From Saksenaea vasiformis B4078 (taxonomy: Eukaryota > Mucoromycota > Mucoromycetes > Mucorales > Saksenaeaceae), in contig JNDT01001676.1 in NCBI GenBank assembly GCA_000697055.1, positions 1 to 64,000 on the forward strand: a stretch of DNA of 64,000 nt, read 5' to 3'. The first letter of the stretch is position 1, and the number at the start of each line of letters is the position of its first letter. Positions 57,158 through 64,000 of the stretch are shown here, piece after piece. The notes under the pieces are model-generated. The model was given only the letters and a program-made list of their open reading frames with translations, searched no databases and was not told the DNA's origin. The position numbers and the translations under genes are program-made.

Positions 57158-58760
57158 CACTACGAAAAGTGGTTCCCTATGGTTCCTGTAGGATCCTAAT
57201 TTCCTGGGTTCCTCATTTTCTATTTTTCTCGGTCAAAAACATAGCTATTCAGTGTCCCCAGAGATCCTAAAGCATCCGCGGTTTAGTTATTCTGTATCCT
57301 TTAAGATCCTAGGGTATTTCACTGACACGTATCTTAGTGACCATGAGGGATTTCTAGGATCCCCCCGAGTAAACAGCAGTACCTGATCGGGTACTCTTAT
57401 GAAGGATTAGAAGCTTTTATTGGATATCTCACAACGCAGCGGTATAAAGCTTTCTATTGGACGGATTCAACTACTGTAATAGACTACTGTTACTAGATAC
57501 ATCAGGCATTTTGACGGGTACCCTTCGTCTTCTTTGATACCTTGGTCTTGCTGGTTTTTCCTCTAATCGTTTCTGATGCTACCGGTGCTGGTTGACTGTG
57601 GCCAGTGGTCGGTGCCGGCACACCAAACGTAGTAGCTACTTCTAGAAACGGTGAAAAGAAAACAGTTAAGAATTGCCGGAAAATACATCAATATGTGGTT
57701 TGTGATCGTCTTGCTGTGCTATCGGGCGATCTTCCTGCGTTGCTTCCTTTGAGACAGAATCATCTTGACTTGCGGTTTCCTTGTCCTTTTCGACTAGCAC
57801 TTGGGACGTTTTACTGAAACTTTTACGTACAGTCAACTCTAGAAGCATGTTTTACCTTTTACATTCTGTCTTTGTACTCGGCCAGACTTTCGACAAGAAT
57901 AGTCTGGCTCCCCAGAAGCTGACACACCTGTTCAGAGGTATACCTGTTGACATAACCACATCCTCTAAAAATTTATATGCAGATATGTTCACGTTATCTG
58001 GTAGGCATTTCCAGGAGATTAAGTTATCTGGCTCTATCAGAAGACCAGAGATGACATCTAAAACAAGAGAATGCACGTTCTTTAGATGAATCCTCACATC
58101 TGAAATACCGATAGATGGTTGATTGCTTTCTTCTCGCGCTCTGTCAATCAACCATTTTATGAGCTTTGCACTCATTTGCATTGGCTTCCCAAAACGCGCA
58201 GAGTCTTTATCCACCTCTATGGGATGCTCGATATCCCGGTTTTCATCAGCTAAGGCCGTTCTCAACCGGAAGCAATCTAGGCGTAGCGCTGACAGCTGAT
58301 ACAGCATTTACTTGGATTTTCCACTAGCAGAATTAGCCATTATGATAGCCTATGAAGTTATAAACCTTCAGTTCAGCAATTTCTTCTGCACACTTCCCAT
58401 CGTTTCATCCATGTTGTCTATTTTTTCATTCATACCTTTTCGGCGATCATCCACGTCAATAATCTTGGACAATAATTGTGGTATCATGTAATCGTATGAA
58501 TCACCGCAAAAAATTTTGTTGAGAAAAAAGGCAATCAAAATGTGCGCTGAGAAAAAAACCTCTCTTTCTACGACAGCGTAGTGTGGGAATATGACACAAA
58601 CTTTAAGTCATTGAATATATCTACGTTTTTGGGACCTACAGGAACCATCAGTAACCTGCTGGTTCCAAAGTATCCTACAAGATCATGGAAGAACGTAGTC
58701 GCAGAACTAAAGATATCTAGCATCCTGCAGGTTCCTAGAGGTTCCCAATTTTCTGTAGTG
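57158..58760. mobile_element. CACTA-type terminal-inverted-repeat element, 1.6 kb
   Basis: Left end 57158 reads CACTACGAAAAGTGGTTCCC. The right end, on the minus strand from 58760, reads CACTACAGAAAATTGGGAAC. Similarity continues about 46 bases in, including (G/C)AGGATSCTA-type words. Several internal GGTTCC/GGAACC and GGATCC words cluster within 250 bp of each end, like the subterminal repeats of CACTA (EnSpm/Plavaka-like) elements. The terminal CACTAC is typical of that superfamily. Three-base flanks (TGT left, ATA right) do not match, so no target duplication is seen. It carries a minus-strand gene that is not a recognised transposase, so the element would be non-autonomous or its transposase is too diverged to see. 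The right end abuts the truncated MFS copy. Confidence 0.55.
57502..58307 (-). CDS. Unknown gene carried inside the CACTA-like element
   Basis: Three exons (58307-57856, 57813-57677, 57641-57502) give 242 residues, all open. The body is globular-looking: MQMSAKLIKWLIDRAREESN, then VRIHLKNVHSLVLDVISGLL, then SAYKFLEDVVMSTGIPLNRC. A charged, disordered stretch follows (KDKETASQDDSVSKEATQED). The C-terminus is Lys-rich and nuclear-signal-like (RGKTSKTKVSKKTKGTR). Intron 1 is GTAAAA..TTCAG. Intron 2 appears to start GCAATT and end CTAG (36 nt, GC-AG). More exons may lie upstream (to ~58475), where a coiled-coil-like stretch MNEKIDNMDETMGSVQKKLL is readable. No family recognised. It does not resemble a DDE transposase by eye. 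It could be element cargo or a host gene trapped between the inverted ends. Confidence 0.5.
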
Positions 58761-58765
58761 ATAAA

Positions 58766-59140
58766 GTGCAAATCAGGATTATGCGTCGTTGACCGATGGA
58801 ATGAGTGATCCAGCTGAGGGATAAGGCATCAGCCACAGTAGTATGCCAAGTAAGGACAGTAGTACATTGAAAGACGCTGCGTCTGTAGACACAGATTGTC
58901 TCGGATCATCTGCATTAATTACGTCAAATGGCGTTGCATGACCATCTACCATGATAGTTAGCACAATTTCGCTATGAGATGCGATACTTTTCCGTTCATT
59001 AACTTACAGCCACACAAGAAATGACCTTGTGAAGTAATAGTGGCAACAGGATGAACGCATTGTCCCCCGTTTAATGGCATGGATATGTCGTTGTAAAGCT
59101 CAGTGACGTTATTTGCTGTTGAAAAAGTGAAGAGGAAGTC
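58766..59140 (-). pseudogene. Truncated second copy of the 5' end of the MFS transporter gene
   Basis: This stretch matches ~56545-56890 base for base with scattered changes. It covers the promoter-proximal part, exon 1 (MPL..GHFLCG, ATG at 59080), intron 1 and the first part of exon 2 (SVSTDAASFNVLLSLLGILL). It differs by substitutions that remove conserved residues and by a small deletion near 58815 (GCTGAGGGAT against GCATGTGGGAT) that shifts the frame. It stops at ~58766, a few bases from the right end of the CACTA-like element. The rest of the gene copy is not found on the other side of the element. It looks like a partial duplication later cut by the element or by deletion. Confidence 0.8.
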
Positions 59141-59723
59141 GGGGTTTTTTATACCGATGCGTCCCACGCCGTCCGATGGTATCCGTGTAACATGGAAAAA
59201 GGGTAAACGTGAAATTGTTGAACGCAGAGGTATTTTCCTTGTTCCTCTCCTCCCTTTTTTCTTTTCCTTTTTATCCCCTTTTCTCACCTTTTCTCCACTT
59301 TTCTTTCTTTCTTCTTTTTCTTCCCTTTCTCTTCCTTTTTTCTTCTTTTGGACACAGCTCTCTCTTTTCTTCTGCGAAAATATCGATAATATACTAGAGG
59401 TTCTAGTTGCATGAAACGTTATAGTCGCTAGCTTATTCCTCCTAAATGTTATTCTGTGAAGAAGTGGAGAGATTGAGAAGCTTTTTAATTATGTTACACA
59501 ATGATTACTTGTCGGCCAATGAACATTTTGGGTATCTTCTTCGGGTCTCTCTATTGAGATGCAAATTGCCCCAAGATGGCTCATGTAGGTTATACGATTA
59601 CTCTTCCAACATAAGTTCGTATATATGTAGCCTAGGGAAACATAAGTACGAAAAGCGTCGAAATGACTGCGGATTAAAATAAAAGAGAGAGGTTGATTAT
59701 GATCAAGCGAGCCAACTGAAGTT
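59141..59723. other. Intergenic, pyrimidine-rich
   Basis: No supported gene. 59230-59370 is a strong C/T run (Phe/Ser/Leu frames are artefacts). The last part precedes the ATG of the next open frame. Confidence 0.45.
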
Positions 59724-60179
59724 ATGGAAACTTCAAGTAATGAGCATGCCTTACCCGCACAAATTCAATCAAGAAAGATGTCTAAAATATCTACTGTAGG
59801 GATTCAAGCAGAATTGCACGCACAACAACTTGTAGAAGATGGCATATCCATTCTACAGAAAATAGCGGAATGTTGGGTACTGGAAGACATTTATACTATG
59901 GTGACGGACAAAGACATTATCCGAACAATTTTCAGCGCGGACGACTGCGACAGCTATGTTGATGTGTTAAGCCAATTTCGGAGATGTTACATATATCCAA
60001 TGAGTGAGCAGATAGGCTTATTTAGGACCACACGCGACATCTTGGATATGAGACACGAAGTCGACTTTCAACTGGACCAACTACTCAAGAAAAGGTTGAC
60101 GCCTTTAGAAGAGGAGAAAGATGGACGCTTCAGCAACGGAAACCCACAGACTAATTTAAAAATAAAAGTTTCCTATTGA
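59724..60179 (+). CDS. Unknown single-exon protein
   Basis: An ATG-to-TGA frame of 151 residues, with an in-frame TAA 18 bases upstream. The protein is acidic and helical (IQAELHAQQLVEDGISILQK, VDVLSQFRRCYIYPMSEQIG) with a charged C-terminus. I recognise no domain. It lies among decayed elements, so it could be an element-derived gene. The composition supports real coding sequence. Confidence 0.4.
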   Translation: METSSNEHALPAQIQSRKMSKISTVGIQAELHAQQLVEDGISILQKIAECWVLEDIYTMVTDKDIIRTIFSADDCDSYVDVLSQFRRCYIYPMSEQIGLFRTTRDILDMRHEVDFQLDQLLKKRLTPLEEEKDGRFSNGNPQTNLKIKVSY

Positions 60180-60926
60180 TCAAAATACTCGCTCGATAGT
60201 ACAATGTTTCTCAAAAAGATGTCGATTATCGTTTAAGGGAATTTTCGATCTTTTACAGCCTACCGATTCTGTGATATCTAGCGCCCACCGTACAATGGTC
60301 CTCCGATAAATTCCCCACCATAAACCATAAGTCAACTCTCGAAAAGTTCGATCTTCAGAGGCAGCGGATGCTGGCCGAATTCATCAGAGCGACTGTGGCC
60401 TACGTATCGGATTTAGCATATTTACGGTGCATATTTCTAGCAATTTGCCAGTTGTGTCGCCGCTTAGGCGAATTGGCGTGGACTGCACGAACCGAGAAAC
60501 ATACGAACGGTATATGCTCTTTAGCAACGTTGAACCGAAAATTATTACGGGCATGGCGTCGTTCTGAGCAGGCTTCAACATCATGATATGGGAAAGAGCC
60601 CTGAGTCTTCCAATTAGACGCTGCCCAATTTAAGTCTCTTGTATTTTTCCTTACAGTATCTGCTGTGCTTGCGACTCCAGGTACATGCCCTGCTCCATCG
60701 CTTCCTTTAATGCTCGTTCTTGGTATCGTCGAAACTTTACCGCGACCGAAACTCCGTCAACAGTCCAAATCTGGCTATGCTTTGGTTCTCCTAGGTCGAT
60801 ATTGGCAAACATATTGCCTCTTGTCCTGTTTGTTGGCACCGCTACACGTTGACGCTTTTGAGGCTCGGCCTCCTAGGACAGGTCATATGGCAGTTTATAC
60901 CTTGTAAAGTAGAACGTTTCTTACTG
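60180..60926. other. Short decayed coding fragments
   Basis: Minus-strand pieces at 60839-60651 (RTRGNMFANIDLGEPKHSQI, then VKFRRYQERALKEAMEQGM) and 60584-60384 read like remnants of a larger protein but do not join and match nothing I know. No intact gene is supported. Confidence 0.3.
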
Positions 60927-61090
60927 TGCATCGAACAATTCTTTACGCTACTCTAAACAAATTATGCGTCCATGAAGAGCCAAGTTTGCGCTGAGGGAAA
61001 ATAAAACTTATGGTCATTAGTTAATGGATTGGCAACAAAATCATACTTTTACTCACATCAACTTGGCCTCGGTAGACGCATAATTTGTAC
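60927..61090 (+). repeat. Dispersed repeat, copy 2
   Basis: Partner of 46670-46846 (same strand). It ends about 30 bp before the LRR pseudogene's readable start, so it may be promoter/leader sequence of that gene family copied with it. Confidence 0.65.
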
Positions 61091-61122
61091 CTACTACTTG
61101 CGAGAGCGTTTCTGTTGAAACT

Positions 61123-63067
61123 TTGGTGGTAAAGTCGTGCCTGAGCTCCACCGTTACAACAACCCAAGATAACACCGAGAATCTCCAAGTTGTCTCATCG
61201 CCAGCGAAAACGCCTGTTCGCAACACCACACGGTTGACTACCCCTACACATCTACCACCGAGTATTGCTGCTGGCGCTGAGACTGCTTCCAAGACTGACA
61301 TATCGTTAAAGAAAATTGTGGAAATCACATCCAAAGAGACTCCGGAATCCAACGTCAACCGCCGACAGGGCCTCCTGTCCACGCCTAAAGTTCAAGAACA
61401 ATTTCAATCCATTTCAGATTTCGATAATTCATCTGTTCATATTATTAAAGAGGGTCAAGTGGATCAAGCTGACCGACTGACCAAGATTGTCAATGAGTAT
61501 CATACGGATATGAAAAATGCGGTGACAGAGATGAAGCAGCTTCAGATCCAAACTCTTGAGCAATTGGCTCTGCTTCAAAGTCGTGTCCAAGCCGTGCTCA
61601 CTCAGGCCTATGAACTCCACGAATACCCTATCCCTCGTCTGTTGATTGTTCTTCCGCAGAACCCTTCAAGATGGGATTACCTCAATCCCTTGTCAAACAA
61701 GTTCTGGCTCTACGTTTTGTGTGAATGCGGAAAACACGCAAAATTGATCAATAGAGAGACCGAGATTCCTCATCACATCCACATTGCTAAACACGAGGGG
61801 TACGAGATCACTCGACCTTCTGAATTCTCTCGGCAGTACGGTTCCTATGTCCTCACAATCCTGAAAAATGCTCAAGTTAGGGATAACCGTCGCAGGAGCT
61901 GTTATGCCGACTTTGTCTCGACTGATCGGTGCGGAGTTCATCGATCAGACCACTACGTCTTTAAAGAAAATACGGAAAAACATCGAGCCTGGGGTGGATC
62001 AAGTCATTGGGTACATCGATAACATGTTGGCACACGATGTCTGATCTATCGAGGAGGACTCTACGAGCAACAACAGGACTGTTGACGATGTCGCCAAGCA
62101 GATGAAGAATAATCGAGCATTGGAAGGCGTCGATCTACGCAAGTTGGATATGTTTTTGAAAGGTGCTGATAGGAACAAGGTGTTGGGAAATCTGTACAAA
62201 ATTGTCACGAACGAGGGACACGTCAAATGGGTGTGTTTTGACCACTATCATGAGAATTATAATAGGTCGGCCGTCGAAGCGTTCCGACGCGCAGTGGACG
62301 CAGTTGGAGGATCATTTGACGAGAACAATGGTCGACTATTTCGGCAGAGCAATTCTACTCCGCGCTGGGGAAGTCCAGTTCTGTCTATGAGCTCGATATC
62401 TGCCTAGATTTGGAAGGCAGCGGGAGCGACCTTGAAGCACTCGAGGATGCACTCAAGAAATCAAGCATAACGATTCTTCGTCTTGATCTCCTGGAATTTC
62501 GACCGAACCGGAGCATCCTAAATATGACCAACTACCCCTCCATACGACGTTCTTGTCCGCGTCATAGAGCATCCCAATATGAAATTGATTCACGTTGTCC
62601 TTCCAAAAGATATCATTAAGCTTTCAAGCATCTTGCCAACAAGGCTAGTACACTTCCACAAGTTATCCATCGAGGTGGTGCCTGGAGTGACGGGAGCAAA
62701 GGAATTTAAACTATTATCAGAGATGCTCAAGGCCGGTTCAGCTCTGACCACCTTGGACTTTCGGATCAACAAGATCGAATCCGAGGGAGCCCAAATGCTG
62801 GCTGAGGCACTCAAGACCAGTCCGACTCTGACCACTTTGTACTTAAGGGATAACTCGACGCTGACAAATTTAGATTTGAGGCAGAATTCGATTGGAGACG
62901 ACGAAGCCCAGGCCCTGGCTGAGGCACTCAAGTTCAACTCGACTCTGACCGTTTTGGACCTGAAGTTCAACTCCATTAGCTATAACACAGTTCAAGCGCT
63001 GCGTCAAGTGTCGCAGACTAAAAGAGGCGTCATGATATTACAGTATGCCTTCATTTTTGGTACATAA
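61123..63067 (+). pseudogene. Coiled-coil/LRR family gene, broken by frameshifts
   Basis: One protein can be followed across four segments in alternating frames. The first (61123-~61866) has a Thr/Pro-rich head and a helix with QIQTLEQLALLQSRVQAVLT. It then has ELHEYPIPRLLIVLPQNPSR and PHHIHIAKHEGYEITRPSEF. The second (~61866-62328) includes IEPGVDQVIGYIDNML, a stop (TGA 62041-62043), then GVDLRKLDMFLKGADRNKVL. The third (~62331-62540) includes SVYELDICLDLEGSGSDLEA. The fourth (~62541-63067) has four leucine-rich repeats of the RNI/NOD type (TLDFRINKIESEGAQMLAEA, NLDLRQNSIGDDEAQALAEA). At least three frameshifts and one stop are present, and there is no ATG at the start. The family resembles large multi-copy LRR families of Mucoromycota, especially Mortierella relatives (recalled pattern, not searched). 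Confidence 0.7.
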
Positions 63068-64000
63068 GGAGTCGATACCAGCTGCAAACAGAAAGTTGTT
63101 GGTAATCCGAACCTTTGAAGTAGTAGTGATGGGAGAAAGGTTTGTCATTAAGTTTGGACTGTAAAATATTATCCAGAGACAAGATCCTTAGTTGCGAGCG
63201 TAAATGCAGTGCGGGAGAGAAACGAGAAGGTAGCATGATGAGGAAGCACGATTTTCATTTTACTGTTGTAGATCGTTTCCTTGTATCAATCCGTGATCTC
63301 TTCAGCTGAAGACTATTAGTTCAGCTGCCCCGAAAGGAATATGGCTTGCATATGTTTGGGTCAAAACTACCTCAGAGTTGCACAGGGTCAATCTTTACGA
63401 CACCAACATGACAGTACGATAGGTTTGCAGTGAGTCTCTGTGTCTCTCTTCGCAGGTCCCTACCTAGTGGTATCAAATGTTAGCAATGGATGAAAGATAG
63501 AACCGACTTGAGGCGTTCCAAGATACCATCCATGAACGCTAACTCCATTCCTTGTGTGATTAGGTTAACTAAACATGGACACACTGACTATTCGAACTTG
63601 AAGGTATGCCTTTCACATGGATCAAGTCGCCATGCGCGCTGCGCAGTTCCCAACCTGAGAACTGCATCGTGTACCTATGTTGACACCGCGTGGGATCCAT
63701 GCCTGCGTTATTCCTATCGTGTCAGACCATCGGGTATGAACTTCATTTACCTGCGACGTGGATAATCCAATAACCACCGTCTCTGTTGACACGTGGACTG
63801 TAAATCTTGATCAGACCCCAAAGATATTGACTAAAACCACATGCTCTTGGGACAGCCTTCGTTGTCTGATCCGACAACCTCTTGACAGCGTTGTCACACA
63901 CGTTAGTGGAACAACCGCGGAACTGTGAACAACGATACTTGAAAACAGGTCACTGGTCTTTGCCATTTATCCGCGGCACATGGCTGACAGATCAAAAACA
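63068..64000. other. Right-edge stretch, no supported gene
   Basis: A 91-codon frame at 63490-63765 (plus) has an ATG but unremarkable composition and no family. Nothing else recognised before the window ends. Confidence 0.35.

Noticed and set aside
59103..59414. Phe/Leu/Ser-rich plus-strand frame resembling a membrane protein
   Set aside because: It is a pyrimidine-rich low-complexity stretch. Its left part is the reverse strand of the MFS pseudogene promoter.
1..64000. tRNA, rRNA and CRISPR searches by eye
   Set aside because: No cloverleaf with a GGTTCRANNCC arm, no rRNA text and no regularly spaced repeats were found. A covariance-model scan would be needed to exclude tRNAs firmly.

Overview
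This is fungal nuclear DNA. The genes are split by many short spliceosomal introns (about 40-110 nt, GT..AG, usually with a CTNAC/CTAAT-type branch site). The products are fungal: Zn2Cys6 and bZIP regulators, Sls1, Lte1, Mak11, Dsn1 and allantoinase. The family styles (LINE end, TnpB/Fanzor copies, a decayed LRR family) suggest an early-diverging lineage, probably Mucoromycota. That placement is inference from family resemblance, not a computed phylogeny. All exon boundaries below were worked out by eye from splice signals, reading phase and protein-family fit.

Layout. (1) 1-14 kb is sparse. It has a Fanzor (TnpB-like) C-terminal end at the left edge, a tiny cysteine-rich gene with a metallothionein-like tail, a tandem pair of EF-hand genes, a probable decayed gene, a 26-bp tandem repeat and a ten-exon SLS1 gene. 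(2) 14.4-45 kb is a gene-dense core with mostly alternating strands: LTE1-type RasGEF, Zn2Cys6 regulator, MAK11 divergent from mitochondrial uL3, AP-1-type bZIP divergent from galactokinase, ATF/CREB-type bZIP, a Glu-rich protein, mitochondrial bS21, an exostosin-type glycosyltransferase divergent from a SURP/SWAP splicing factor, allantoinase, AP-2 mu, DSN1 and an unknown gene. (3) 45-50.8 kb is a transposon graveyard: a frameshifted Fanzor copy beside a Tc1/IS630-type DDE transposase relic, both between two similar direct repeats, then a LINE 3' fragment. (4) 50.9-53.8 kb holds the La protein and a Rab5-type GTPase, convergent. (5) 53.8-64 kb is accessory. It has an apparently intact MFS sugar-porter-like gene, a truncated second copy of its 5' end, a 1.6-kb element with CACTA-type inverted ends carrying an intact-looking unknown gene, an unknown single-exon gene, and a multiply frameshifted coiled-coil/LRR pseudogene headed by a dispersed repeat.

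The core genes serve ordinary cell functions: mitochondrial gene expression (SLS1, uL3m, bS21m), 60S biogenesis (MAK11), RNA processing (La, SWAP), trafficking (AP-2 mu, Rab5), mitosis (LTE1, DSN1), and carbon and nitrogen use (galactokinase, allantoinase). The strongest candidates for something unusual are the Fanzor/DDE composite (47.5-49.6 kb), the spliced Fanzor end with a GC-AG intron at the left edge, the CACTA-like element with its cargo gene, and the small CxC-tailed protein. No tRNA, rRNA or CRISPR array was recognised.
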